Assembly: GCF_000773975.1 (NCBI RefSeq)
Contig: NZ_JRUQ01000019.1
Span: forward strand, 203,355 to 267,354
Source: Erwinia typographi
GTDB taxonomy: Bacteria; Pseudomonadota; Gammaproteobacteria; Enterobacterales; Enterobacteriaceae
Direction of reading: 5' to 3'
Length of the DNA stretch: 64,000 bases
Part shown: piece after piece, positions 50,801-60,228 of the stretch
Numbering within the stretch: the stretch's first letter is position 1
Layout: every line of letters begins with the position of its first letter
Position numbers and translations under genes: made by a program
The notes under the pieces: model-generated
Seen by the model: the letters and a program-made list of their open reading frames with translations, nothing else
What the model was told of the DNA's origin: nothing
Databases searched by the model: none

Positions 50801-51456
50801 TGTAGCATGTCGGGCAGGCGCATATCGTGCACCCAGGTCAGTTCACCGGTGGCTTTGCCCGGAATATCAACGCGCCGCGAGCTGGTGCCCACTATCCGGT
50901 ATTCACCGGCTGGTTTTAACGGGACATCATCAGAAATGCGTAACTGGCAGCGCTGGCCGTTAACCAGCTCGGCAAAGCTCAGGGTTGTGCCATTTGCCAG
51001 GCGGAATTCCCCGGCATCAAGCGATAACGCTTCCGCTGGAACCTGTAAACGTTCTGCCGCACGCTGTGTCAGCCAGCGGCGCGCCTCGGCGGCGGCTTTG
51101 CGTAACGGCACGGCGGAAATCTGTAAGGTGGCGCTGGCAATGGTCGCCCCCTGATTTGGCACGCGGAGCGTATCGCCCAGCACCATCTGTACCTGGTCCA
51201 TGCGCAGATTAAGTTCTTCCGCGACAATTTGCGTCAGTGAGGTTTTTACCCCGGTGCCGAGATCGACATGGCCGTTAAAGGCCCATACGCTGCCCTGACC
51301 ATCGATGGCAATGAACAGCGCCAGCTCTTTCGGTTTGAGGGTTGGCGTCTGGCCCTTTGGCACCAGGCCGGGCGGCGGCTGGACCTCATCAACAATCAGC
51401 AACACATTGTCTGCTGCCAGTAGTTGTTGCTGGGTCGGTACAGCGGAATGGCTCAT
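47887..51456 (-). CDS. nicB: Nicotinate hydroxylase large subunit: molybdopterin domain fused to three cytochrome c domains
   Basis: 1189 residues from ATG 51456, which overlaps the nicA stop (ATGA). Residues ~20-745 form the molybdenum-binding domains of the xanthine oxidase family. A membrane helix at 765-787 follows, then three c-type heme motifs CAVCH (819), CGACH (965) and CQACH (1089). Pseudomonas putida NicB (about 1187 residues) has this plan. With NicA it hydroxylates nicotinate at C6 using water and passes electrons through the hemes to the oxidase chain, so the tail should lie in the periplasm. Confidence 0.92.
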   Translation of the reverse strand: MSHSAVPTQQQLLAADNVLLIVDEVQPPPGLVPKGQTPTLKPKELALFIAIDGQGSVWAFNGHVDLGTGVKTSLTQIVAEELNLRMDQVQMVLGDTLRVPNQGATIASATLQISAVPLRKAAAEARRWLTQRAAERLQVPAEALSLDAGEFRLANGTTLSFAELVNGQRCQLRISDDVPLKPAGEYRIVGTSSRRVDIPGKATGELTWVHDMRLPDMLHGRVIRPPYAGYDTGQFVGTSFLSIDENSIAHLDGIVKVVQIADFVGVVAEREEQAIAAMEALKVHWKPWKPMLPDMRDVEQAIRDNPRTSRVVHDTGEVDAALENVAQRFTRSYVWPYQLHGSIGPSCAVAAYDATGLQVWSGTQNPHLLRADLAWLFEIPESDIDVNRMEAAGCYGRNCADDVAADAALLSRAVGKPVRVQLTRAQEHIWEPKGTAQLMDVDGGLDAAGNPQVYDFTTSYPSNGAPTLALLLTGRVEPVALAYEMGDRTSIPPYDFPHMRITIEDMAPIVRASWMRGVSALPNTFAHESYMDELAHAAGVDPVEYRLRYIPDKRAAELIRSTADRAGWTPRAEPMQNTSEPGVLRGRGFAYARYIHSKFPGFGAAWAAWVADVAIDKQSGEIAVTRITVGHDAGMMVNPDGVKHQIHGNVIQSTSRVLKEQVTIESNMIASQEWGSYPILTFPEVPDIDVMMVPRPDEPPLGAGESASVPSAAAIANAVFDATGIRFRELPITSDKLRQAMNGPDPQPEPKLPAPERKKTARRRWALGGAAGLLGAAMGIATNALPWRAAIEPVAPPEAGSWSTAMLERGRQVAAAGDCAVCHTTEGGATNAGGLKMDTPFGTLFSTNITPDKKTGIGNWSFNAFDRAMRQGISRDGHHLYPAFPYTSFRQLSEGDMQALYAWLMSQPAVEQAPPANEMRFPFNMRFLMAGWNALYLRTGEYQNDPGKSAEWNRGAYLVNGAGHCGACHSPRNLMGAEKGGNQFLAGGWVDGWEAPALNQLSKSPQPLSAASLYTYLRNGYDDKHGVAAGPMAPVVSHLATLPEADVRAMASYLADINGQTVIPEPTAQPSMKPAWNTAAGERLFKGACQACHSASEGGPKLFGVSPSMANSSSLTSATPDNLLQVVLHGIDKPATDALGYMPGFAGSLSDKQVADIAAYLRQRYAPNEPAWADLTEKVAQVRANPSSH

Positions 51457-51986
51457 TGCTGCGCCTCCGCCTGCTCCAGGCAGAGTTGTACCGCGCGCTT
51501 CACCGCGCAGAGGATCTCCTGATGGGTACCGCAACGGCACAAATTGCCACTCAGGGCGGAACGGATTTGCTGGTCGCTGGGGCACGGTAGATCTTGCAGC
51601 AGCGCGGCGGTGGTCATGATCATGCCGTTCAGACAGTAACCGCATTGCGCGGCCTGTTCATCAATAAACGCCTGCTGCACCGGATGCAGCGCGTCGCGCT
51701 GGCCTAATCCTTCAAGGGTAGTAATGGCGCGCTGCCGTACGCCATACGCCGGGATGACGCAGGCGCGCGCGGCAACGCCGTCAATCATCACGGTACAGGC
51801 ACCGCATTCGCCCAGACCGCAGCCGTACTTCGGGCCATTGAGAGATAATTCATTGCGTAGCACCAGCAATAACGAGGTATCGCGATAGCTGGTCACTTCT
51901 CTCTCTTCGCCATTAACCTTTAAAACATAACGGCGTAAATTTGCAGGTGAAACCGTCGTGGCAGACTGTTGTGCCATCATTTTCAT
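51453..51986 (-). CDS. nicA: Nicotinate hydroxylase 2Fe-2S small subunit
   Basis: 177 residues from ATG 51986 (AAGGTGG upstream), slightly longer at the N-terminus than P. putida NicA. Two 2Fe-2S clusters: plant-type CGLGECGAC...C near 56-76, and the second set CGYC...CRCG near 115-152. It relays electrons from the molybdenum centre in NicB to the heme domains. Translationally coupled to nicB by a 4 nt overlap; 38 bp after the marR-type gene. Confidence 0.93.
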   Translation of the reverse strand: MKMMAQQSATTVSPANLRRYVLKVNGEEREVTSYRDTSLLLVLRNELSLNGPKYGCGLGECGACTVMIDGVAARACVIPAYGVRQRAITTLEGLGQRDALHPVQQAFIDEQAAQCGYCLNGMIMTTAALLQDLPCPSDQQIRSALSGNLCRCGTHQEILCAVKRAVQLCLEQAEAQQ

Positions 51987-52024
51987 TATTGACCACCTTA
52001 CCAGGGCGGCTCACTCGTCCTGGG

Positions 52025-52486
52025 TTATGACTGGCTCGTGTCGTCCAGCATTTTCCTGAGCAGATAAACCAGCGCGACTCGTTCGGCTGGATTCAGCTGC
52101 CCGTACGTCATTTCAGTGATGTGAATCGCGTTGTTTGTAGTGTGCTGAATCAGCGCCTGTCCGGCCCCGGTCAGCATCACAATAACCTTGCGTTTATCGG
52201 TCGGATCGGGGCCAAGACTGACCAGATCGCGTGCTTTCAAACGTTCAACCACACCGCGAATGGTGGCCTGATCGACGGCGGTATAACGCACCAAATCGTT
52301 CTGCGCGCTGGGGCCGTGGTCACGTAGCGCACAAAGGGTAATAAATTGCACCGCCGTGATCTGTGAATCACCCACATGCTGCTGAAAAATCGCCACATGG
52401 CGCTGGTAAACTTTACGCAGCAGATGGCCAACCTGCTGGGTGTAGTCGTAATTTTCTTCCGCGAGGGAAGTAGGGTCGTGCGACAT
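52025..52486 (-). CDS. nicR: MarR-family regulator of the nicotinate genes (NicR-like)
   Basis: 153 residues. MarR winged helix: recognition region RYTAVDQATIRGVVERLKARDLVSLGPDPTDKRKVIVMLT near 67-106 with the wing D-DKR. P. putida NicR is also MarR type and represses nic genes until 6-hydroxynicotinate binds. It lies between nicX (78 bp) and nicA (38 bp) on the same strand, so it would be autoregulated with nicX. Candidate operators are the two 15 bp repeats in the divergent region. Confidence 0.85.
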   Translation of the reverse strand: MSHDPTSLAEENYDYTQQVGHLLRKVYQRHVAIFQQHVGDSQITAVQFITLCALRDHGPSAQNDLVRYTAVDQATIRGVVERLKARDLVSLGPDPTDKRKVIVMLTGAGQALIQHTTNNAIHITEMTYGQLNPAERVALVYLLRKMLDDTSQS

Positions 52487-52564
52487 AAAAAGGTCCTTTT
52501 TCCCGGATACTGCCAGGCAGTGTAATGCATTGTCACTGCGCTGACAGCCGCTCCCTGCGCAATA

Positions 52565-53617
52565 TTAACGTGCCAGTGAAGCTTCCGGCGCCACTACCTG
52601 GCCTTCGGCTACCACCAGCAGATCGTCAACTTTGATGTCACAACGACGAAGCGCGATATCCATATGGCATGGCGTTTTACGTTTGCCGCCGACCTCGGTA
52701 TTCGGGCCGGTGGAGAACAGGAAATTGCCGTAAAACGCGCGCGCATCCATACACATGCCGTCGTTTTTATCGTGCAGGCCCATTGCGGTCCACTGCGCGC
52801 GAGGCTGTAAACCCCAGCCGATATGTGAAATGCCATACACTTCCGGGTCGTTGAAGTAGCTCATATAATCACGCAGATATTCTGCTTCAAAGCCGCCGTG
52901 GATCCTGGTGACAAAACCTTTCTCTATTTCCAGCGTGATGCGTTCACGGGCATACGATTTGAACGGCAGCAGGATATCGCCCACTTCCAACACCAACACC
53001 CCTTCCGCCTGATCTTCGTTCGGCCAGGTGAACAAGAAACCGCTGGGCCAGTGATCCCAGCGGCCCGGCTCATCGGCATAGCCGTATTCGGTCACCGTCG
53101 GATACTGTCCCAGCGGTGCGCGGAAATCGCTGCCCGCCTGCGATTTCACCGTCATGATGCGCGCTTTCTCCAGCACAGCGGCGGCGGCCAGCACTCGCGT
53201 CTTGTCCTCTTCCGTTGGCAACATTCGTGCCAACACTTCTGGCGGTTCAACGGCCAGCAGGATCCGGGTCCCGGTTTTCAGGATCTGCTCCTGCTCAGGC
53301 GAATGCAGCAGCATCATGGTATCGACAATCAGGTCTGCCGCTTCCAGCGCGCGCTGGGCCGCAATGTTGCCCGTCAACGCGGTATCGCCGCAGTAGGCGG
53401 TCATGTCGTTGCCCATCGCCGTGGGATGATTAAAGGCTGGCAGCTCCACGCAATACACCTTAGCGCCCAATCTTAGTGCAGCATCGGTCGCGGCCTGCAC
53501 GGTGCGAGCATCAGAATAATGACTTTTCAGAATGGCGACGCTCTGGGTGGCATCGACTTTAGACAGATGTAACACCTGCTCAAACATCTGTCCTAACTGA
53601 CTCTGGTTAACGGCCAT
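52565..53617 (-). CDS. nicX: 2,5-dihydroxypyridine 5,6-dioxygenase
   Basis: 350 residues, the same length as P. putida NicX. Mononuclear iron(II) extradiol-type ring-cleaving enzyme with a leucine-aminopeptidase-like fold; it opens 2,5-dihydroxypyridine to N-formylmaleamate. The iron ligands of NicX fall at exactly the same numbers here: His265 (SHIGW), His318 and Asp320 (CHMD). First gene of the leftward operon; GAGAGGAA precedes the ATG. Confidence 0.95.
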   Translation of the reverse strand: MAVNQSQLGQMFEQVLHLSKVDATQSVAILKSHYSDARTVQAATDAALRLGAKVYCVELPAFNHPTAMGNDMTAYCGDTALTGNIAAQRALEAADLIVDTMMLLHSPEQEQILKTGTRILLAVEPPEVLARMLPTEEDKTRVLAAAAVLEKARIMTVKSQAGSDFRAPLGQYPTVTEYGYADEPGRWDHWPSGFLFTWPNEDQAEGVLVLEVGDILLPFKSYARERITLEIEKGFVTRIHGGFEAEYLRDYMSYFNDPEVYGISHIGWGLQPRAQWTAMGLHDKNDGMCMDARAFYGNFLFSTGPNTEVGGKRKTPCHMDIALRRCDIKVDDLLVVAEGQVVAPEASLAR

Positions 53618-53669
53618 TGCGGATTCCTCTCAGGTTAGATGTTGCTGGCTAAAAATTCAGCTTTTTATA

Positions 53670-53684
53670 GCGAACACACTACAT
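53670..53684. repeat. nic operator candidate, copy 1 (nicX side)
   Basis: GCGAACACACTACAT, identical to copy 2 at 14 of 15 positions. It covers about +1 to +15 of the predicted nicX transcript, a repressor position. Confidence 0.6.
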
Positions 53685-53845
53685 CTATTTGTTATAGACG
53701 TGTTGCAAAGAAGAGTGCAAGCATTTCTTTTGGTCATAAGAAAAGCCTATTTAACTCAGAGTCAATGCTGTGATTAACATCATGTCATGAAGTTTTAACC
53801 ATGATAACCATTGCAATTCACAAAAAAATAGCGTCAATAATTAAA

Positions 53846-53860
53846 GCGTACACACTACAT
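53846..53860. repeat. nic operator candidate, copy 2 (nicC side)
   Basis: GCGTACACACTACAT, 176 bp from copy 1 and in the same orientation. It overlaps the predicted nicC transcription start just after the AATAAT -10. Confidence 0.6.
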
Positions 53861-53921
53861 AACCCAAGCAAAGTAAGAAACCAATGCTGCAGGTGTACCT
53901 TTAAATTAGCCTGAGTTTTGA

Positions 53922-55075
<1,154 letters not shown>

Positions 55076-55076
<1 letters not shown>

Positions 55077-55897
55077 TGAGCACTTTTATCAACGGTGGTC
55101 AGGTGCTGGCTAACGGCATTCGCCAGCACTATCTGCGCTTTGGCGGTAAAGGCCCGACGGTGATTCTGGTGCCAGGCATCACCAGCCCGGCAATAACCTG
55201 GGGTTTTGTCGCGGAAGTTTTTGGTCAGCAGTTTGATACCTGGGTGCTGGATGCGCGCGGTCGCGGGTTATCCAGCAGCGGCGAGGATCTGGACTATGGC
55301 ACAGAAAGTTGCGCTGATGATATTAACGCCTTTGCCGGGGCGATGGGCCTGACTCAGTACCATCTTATCGGCCATTCTATGGGCGCGCGTTTTATCATGC
55401 GCGCGGCGGTTAAGCAGCCGGAAGGCGTACTGTCGCTGTCGCTGATTGATCCCCCAGTCTCGGGACCAGGCCGTCGCCCCTATCCGGGCCAGTGGCCGTG
55501 GTATCAGGATTCGATCCGCGAGGCGCAGCAGGGTATGGATGCTGAAGCGATGAAGAAATATTGCCCGAGCTGGACGGAAGAACAGCGCCAGCTACGCGCT
55601 GAGTGGCTACCCACCTGCTATGAACCGGCTATCCGTCAGGCCTACGACGATTTTCATCAGCTCGATATCCATCACTGTTTTCACCAGCTGCCGGCCAAAA
55701 CGCTGCTGATGGTCGCGGGCAAAGGCGGGGTGATCCTGCCGGAAGATGAAGCGGAAATTCGCGAACTGCTGCCCACTATTGCCATCACCCATGTGGAACA
55801 GGCCGGACATATGATCCCCTGGGATGACTTCCCCGGCTTCTTCGCTGCCTTTGGTACTTTCCTGGGCGCCCCCCTGCAAGCGGAGGCCCAGCCATGA
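55076..55897 (+). CDS. nicD: N-formylmaleamate deformylase
   Basis: 273 residues, alpha/beta-hydrolase. Triad at P. putida numbering: Ser101 (GHSMGA), Asp125 (LIDPP) and His245 (AGHMIP). It removes formate from N-formylmaleamate, giving maleamate. The start overlaps the nicC stop by one base (TAATG) and the stop overlaps nicE (ATGA), so the genes are coupled. The released formate could be used by the formate dehydrogenase at the left of the window, although that link is speculative. Confidence 0.95.
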
Positions 55898-56646
55898 CCC
55901 GCCCATACCGTATCGGCCAAATCGTGCCGAGTTCCAACATTACGATGGAAACTGAAATCCCCGCCATGTTGCAGGCGCGTCAGCTGATCCGCCCGGAGCG
56001 CTTCACCTTTCACTCCAGCCGCATGCGTATGAAGCACGTCAACAAAGATGAGCTGGCGGCGATGGATAAGGAGTCGGACCGCTGCGCCCTGGAACTGTCG
56101 GACGCAAAAGTCGATGTGCTGGGTTATGCCTGCCTGGTGGCGATCATGGCGATGGGGCCGGGTTATCACCGCCAGTCACAACAGCGTCTTACCGCCGTCA
56201 CGCGCGGAAATGATGCCCTTGCGCCGGTGATCACCAGCGCCGGGGCGCTGGTAGATGCGCTGCATATTATGGGCGCGAAAAAGATCGCGCTGGTCGCACC
56301 CTACATGAAACCGCTGACCGAGCTGGTGGTGGATTACATCCGGCGCGAAGGCATTGAAGTTACCGTGTGGCGCGCGCTGGAGATTGCCGACAATCTCGCG
56401 GTCGCCCAGCACGATCCCAGTAATCTGCCGGGCATTGTTGCCGATATGTCGCTGGATGACGTCGATGTGGTAGTGCTGTCGGCCTGTGTGCAAATGCCCT
56501 CACTGCCTGCGGTAGCCAAAGTCGAAGCGCAAACCGGTAAACCGGTGATCACCGCCGCGATCGCCACCACGTACGCACTGTTGAAAGCGCTGGAGCTGGA
56601 ACCGGTGGTGCCCGGCGCCGGCGCCTTGTTGTCCGGCGCCTGGTGA
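55894..56646 (+). CDS. nicE: Maleate cis-trans isomerase
   Basis: 250 residues, Asp/Glu racemase superfamily. The two catalytic cysteines are Cys80 (GYACL) and Cys198 (LSACVQMPS); their spacing of 118 is that of known maleate isomerases. It turns maleate into fumarate, which enters the TCA cycle, and so closes the pathway. It overlaps nicD by 4 nt, and nicF starts 11 bp after its stop. Confidence 0.94.
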   Translation: MTRPYRIGQIVPSSNITMETEIPAMLQARQLIRPERFTFHSSRMRMKHVNKDELAAMDKESDRCALELSDAKVDVLGYACLVAIMAMGPGYHRQSQQRLTAVTRGNDALAPVITSAGALVDALHIMGAKKIALVAPYMKPLTELVVDYIRREGIEVTVWRALEIADNLAVAQHDPSNLPGIVADMSLDDVDVVVLSACVQMPSLPAVAKVEAQTGKPVITAAIATTYALLKALELEPVVPGAGALLSGAW

Positions 56647-56657
56647 GGAGATAGCTG

Positions 56658-57296
56658 ATGACACAAAGTGCCAGTGACAATTATGCCGGTGTCTGGGGTA
56701 ACCGTATCGGCTTTGGCAAACGCCCGGCTCTGCTGATGATCGATTTTCTTCAAGGCTATACCACGCCGGGTGCGCCGCTGTTTGCGCCGGGTGTAGTCGC
56801 GGCAGTGCAGGAAGCGGAGACATTGCTGACCACGGCGCGCCGTAACGGCATTCCGGTGATCCACACTCAGATCCGTTATCACCCGCAGCATCAACGAGAT
56901 GGCGGTATCTGGGTGCAGAAAGCGCCGGTAATGCGCGACATGGTGGAAGGCAATCCGCTGGCCGCGTTCTATCCGGGCGTACTGCCCTTGCCGGACGAGG
57001 TCGTAATCACCAAGCAGTACGCCAGCGCGTTTTTTGGTACGGCACTGGCATCGTTGCTGATGACGGAAGGGATCGACACCCTAATCATCGCCGGGTGCTC
57101 CACCAGCGGCTGCGTGCGCGCCAGCGCCGTAGACGCATTGCAATACGGCTTACGCGCGATGGTGGTGCGGGAATGCGTGGGCGATCGCCACGCTGCGCCG
57201 CACGAAGCCAACTTGTTTGATATCGACAGTAAGTACGGCGATGTGGTGTCCAAGGCCACCACGCTTGAGTATCTCGGACAGTTCAGCGCCCGTTAA
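56658..57296 (+). CDS. nicF: Maleamate amidohydrolase
   Basis: 212 residues, isochorismatase-like cysteine hydrolase. Triad candidates: Asp29 (LMIDFLQG), Lys119 (VITKQYAS) and Cys152 (STSGCVRASAVDAL). It hydrolyses maleamate to maleate and ammonia, the step that releases the ring nitrogen for growth. GGAG is upstream of the ATG. Gene order nicC-D-E-F is a tight cluster with overlaps or gaps of at most 11 bp. Confidence 0.94.
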   Translation: MTQSASDNYAGVWGNRIGFGKRPALLMIDFLQGYTTPGAPLFAPGVVAAVQEAETLLTTARRNGIPVIHTQIRYHPQHQRDGGIWVQKAPVMRDMVEGNPLAAFYPGVLPLPDEVVITKQYASAFFGTALASLLMTEGIDTLIIAGCSTSGCVRASAVDALQYGLRAMVVRECVGDRHAAPHEANLFDIDSKYGDVVSKATTLEYLGQFSAR

Positions 57297-57398
57297 GGGC
57301 GCTTATCCACCTGCACGGAGTGCGCACAAAGAACAGGTTTCATGTGTCAGTGAAACGCATAACTATCTACCCATCAGGGTTTGCGCCCGGAGAAAATC

Positions 57399-58709
57399 AT
57401 GACTGTTGCTACAACCCGTCCTGCTGTGCTGGCAGCCAGGGACACTGCCGCGATTTACCGCAAAATCACCTGGAAACTGATCCCTTTTCTCTGTTTATGT
57501 TATCTGGCGGCGTATCTGGACCGTATCAACATCGGTCTGGCGAAGCTGCAAATGGCCAGCGATCTGTCGCTGAGCGAGACCGCGTTTGGCCTTGGAGCCG
57601 GGCTGTTTTTCGTGGGCTATATTCTGTTTGAGGTGCCGAGTAACCTGATTTTGCAACGCGTCGGAGCAAAGATCTGGATTGCGCGCATCATGATCACCTG
57701 GGGTTTGCTCTCCACCGCCACCTTGCTGGTGCAAACGCCGATGCAGTTCTACATCATTCGTTTCTTGCTCGGCGCGGCGGAAGCCGGGTTTCTGCCGGGC
57801 GTGCTGTTCTATCTCACCAAATGGTTTCCCAGCTGGCGCCGCAGTCGCATCATCGCGCTGTTTATGATTGGCCTGCCGCTCTCCAGCCTGATTGGCGGAC
57901 CGCTTTCTGGTTGGATTATGGGCCATTTTCATCAGGTTTACGGTATGCGCGGCTGGCAGTGGTTGTTTCTGCTGGAGGGCATACCGAGCGTGCTGCTTGG
58001 GGTGATGACTTTTTGGTTGCTGCCAAACAGCGTGGAAAGCGCCCACTGGCTGAGTACGGAAGAGAAGCAGGTGGTACAACGCGATCTGGATAACGATGAA
58101 GGCGAGGCGAAAGAGGTAAAACATCGCCTGCGTGATGGCCTGCTCAATATTCGCGTGGTGATGCTCGGCGGCATTGACTTCTCCATTCTGCTCAGCGCTT
58201 ATGCGATGGGTTTCTGGATGCCCACCTTCATTAAAAACGCCGGAACCACCGATATCAGCACCATTGGCTATCTGACGGCAATCCCCAGCCTGGCGGCATT
58301 GATCGGCATGTTGGCGATTGGCAGCAGCTCGGATCGAATGCGGGAGCGTCGCTGGCATATCATCGTGCCGTTTATCGTTGGCGCGGCGGCGATGGGGGCC
58401 AGCACCTTTTTCTCCCATAATGTGATGATGACGGTGCTGCTGTTCTCGGTTGCCCAGGCGATGATCATTGGCGCGGTGCCGGTGTTCTTCAGCCTCCCGG
58501 CAACTTTCCTGAAAGGCACGGCGGCGGCGGCAGGCTTTGCGCTTGCCTGCTCCATCGCCAATATCGCCGGACTGGTAAGTAACTCGGTAATGGGGATCGC
58601 GCTGGATCTCACCGGTAGCGGCAATGGCGCGTTGTGGTTTTTTGCTGCCTGTTTGCTATTCAGCTGCCTGCTGGTGATCGCGTTACCGGCTAAACTGGTT
58701 AACCGCTAA
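57399..58709 (+). CDS. nicT: MFS transporter, probable nicotinate uptake
   Basis: 436 residues from ATG 57399 (GGAG 6 nt upstream). Twelve helices, anion:cation symporter branch: AAYLDRINIGLAKLQM in helix 1, and FEVPSNLILQRVGAKIW after helix 2. Its place at the end of nicCDEF matches NicT of P. putida, a nicotinate or 6-hydroxynicotinate carrier. No outer membrane porin gene (nicP type) is present in the window. Confidence 0.85.
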   Translation: MTVATTRPAVLAARDTAAIYRKITWKLIPFLCLCYLAAYLDRINIGLAKLQMASDLSLSETAFGLGAGLFFVGYILFEVPSNLILQRVGAKIWIARIMITWGLLSTATLLVQTPMQFYIIRFLLGAAEAGFLPGVLFYLTKWFPSWRRSRIIALFMIGLPLSSLIGGPLSGWIMGHFHQVYGMRGWQWLFLLEGIPSVLLGVMTFWLLPNSVESAHWLSTEEKQVVQRDLDNDEGEAKEVKHRLRDGLLNIRVVMLGGIDFSILLSAYAMGFWMPTFIKNAGTTDISTIGYLTAIPSLAALIGMLAIGSSSDRMRERRWHIIVPFIVGAAAMGASTFFSHNVMMTVLLFSVAQAMIIGAVPVFFSLPATFLKGTAAAAGFALACSIANIAGLVSNSVMGIALDLTGSGNGALWFFAACLLFSCLLVIALPAKLVNR

Positions 58710-58723
58710 TCCTCTTTCCTGAC

Positions 58724-58748
58724 AGCGTGTGATTTGCTTTCACACGCT
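58724..58748 (+). terminator. Hairpin after nicT
   Basis: AGCGTGTG and CACACGCT form an 8 bp stem with a 9 nt loop 15 bp after nicT. No T run follows; it probably ends the nic operon only in part. Confidence 0.4.
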
Positions 58749-58910
58749 GGTCTGCTTAAACCCAAACCTCACTGCAACAAAACCAGCCTTCTCATGCTCT
58801 CTCCTCTGCGCTCTTCCATCCTCCCTGACCGTTAACCATCGGTAAAAAATATGTGGACAAGGTCAAACTATCAGCTAAAGGTATTACAAAGGCATTATAA
58901 GTGGTGCTAA

Positions 58911-58925
58911 GTTGGTTATACCAAC
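58911..58925. promoter_or_regulatory. Palindromic operator candidate before yegT (YegW site)
   Basis: GTTGGT-TAT-ACCAAC, a perfect inverted repeat 18 bp upstream of the yegT ATG. The form resembles operators of HutC-type GntR repressors, the subfamily to which YegW belongs. Bound here it would cover the leader and ribosome-site region. Confidence 0.6.
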
Positions 58926-58942
58926 ACCGGGGAGTAAGTTCG

Positions 58943-60217
58943 ATGAAAAATACAATACCTAAATTGTCGTTCATGATGTTCCTTGAATGGTTTATCTGGG
59001 GGGCATGGTTCGTGCCACTCTGGGCCTTTCTGAGTAAAAACGGCTTCACGCCAATGGAGATTGCCTGGTGCTATGCCTGCACCTCCCTCGCCGCCATCCT
59101 GTCACCCATTCTGGTCGGTTCACTGGCAGACCGCTTCTTTCAGGCGCAAAAAGTGCTGGCACTGCTGATGATTGCGGGCGCCATCCTGATGTTCTTTGCC
59201 GCCCAACAGACGCACTTCGGCAGCTTCTTCCCGCTGCTGCTGCTGTATGCGCTGACCTATATGCCAACCATTGCGCTGACCAACAGTATCGCTTTTTCCC
59301 ACGTCGGGGATGTTGAACGCGATTATCCGCGCGTGCGGGTGATGGGCACCCTTGGCTGGATTGCCTCCGGCATTGCCTGTGGCTTCCTGCCCCCGCTGCT
59401 CGGTTTCGGCGATATCTCGGCCAGTAATATACCGTTGCTAATCACCGCGGCCAGTTCATTGCTGTTAGGGATCTTCGCCCTGATGTTACCGGCGACGGAA
59501 CCGAAAAGTACCGGCAAATTCAGCCTGCGCGTGGCGCTGGGTCTGGATGCGCTGCACCTGCTGAAAGATCGCAGCTTCCTCGTGTTCTTTGTCTGCTCGT
59601 TCCTGTTCAGTATGCCGTTGGCGTTCTACTACATCTTCGCCGAGGGCTATCTGACGGAAGTTGGCCTGCCACATGCAACCGGCTGGATGACCCTCGGCCA
59701 GCTATCGGAAATCTTTTTCCTGCTGGCGCTGCCGTTCTTTATCAAACGTTTCGGCATCGGCAAAGTGCTGCTGCTGGGGCTGGTGACCGCCGCGCTGCGC
59801 TATGTATTCTTCGTCTTTGGCAGCGACCAAAACCTGCTGACCTTCGGCCTGCTGTTTATGGGCATCCTGCTGCATGGCGTTAGCTATGACTTCTACTTCA
59901 TCACCGCCTACATTTACGTAGATAAGAAAGCGCCGGTGGCGATGCGCAATGCGGCGCAGGGATTGATTACCCTCGCCTGCCAGGGTATCGGCAGCCTGCT
60001 GGGTTACCGGCTCGGCGGCTACCTGATGCAGGAGATGTTTGCCTATGATAAGCCGCAAAACGGTCAGACATTTAACTGGGCCGGGATGTGGATGTTCGGT
60101 AGCGTGATGATTGTGGTTATCACCGTCGCTTTTATCGTGCTGTTCCGTGACGGTAAAAAACGCAGTGATGAGTTAACCGCGTTCGAGGCTTCAGCACCCG
60201 CTGAAAGCCATAAATAA
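58943..60217 (+). CDS. yegT: Nucleoside permease-like MFS transporter YegT
   Basis: 424 residues from ATG 58943; E. coli YegT is 425. Nucleoside:proton symporter family (NupG/XapB relatives) with twelve helices. Family features are the opening LSFMMFLEWFIWGAWFVPLW and DFYFITAYIYVDKKAP in helix 10. GGGGAG is upstream. First of three genes transcribed together with yegU and yegV. Substrate unproven; family knowledge suggests a nucleoside or ribosylated compound. Confidence 0.93.
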   Translation: MKNTIPKLSFMMFLEWFIWGAWFVPLWAFLSKNGFTPMEIAWCYACTSLAAILSPILVGSLADRFFQAQKVLALLMIAGAILMFFAAQQTHFGSFFPLLLLYALTYMPTIALTNSIAFSHVGDVERDYPRVRVMGTLGWIASGIACGFLPPLLGFGDISASNIPLLITAASSLLLGIFALMLPATEPKSTGKFSLRVALGLDALHLLKDRSFLVFFVCSFLFSMPLAFYYIFAEGYLTEVGLPHATGWMTLGQLSEIFFLLALPFFIKRFGIGKVLLLGLVTAALRYVFFVFGSDQNLLTFGLLFMGILLHGVSYDFYFITAYIYVDKKAPVAMRNAAQGLITLACQGIGSLLGYRLGGYLMQEMFAYDKPQNGQTFNWAGMWMFGSVMIVVITVAFIVLFRDGKKRSDELTAFEASAPAESHK

Positions 60218-60228
60218 GAGAAGTAACG

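Noticed and set aside
57495..58418. 307-codon leftward frame over nicT
   Set aside because: Antisense to a clear membrane transporter; low complexity in H, Q and R, no ribosome site.
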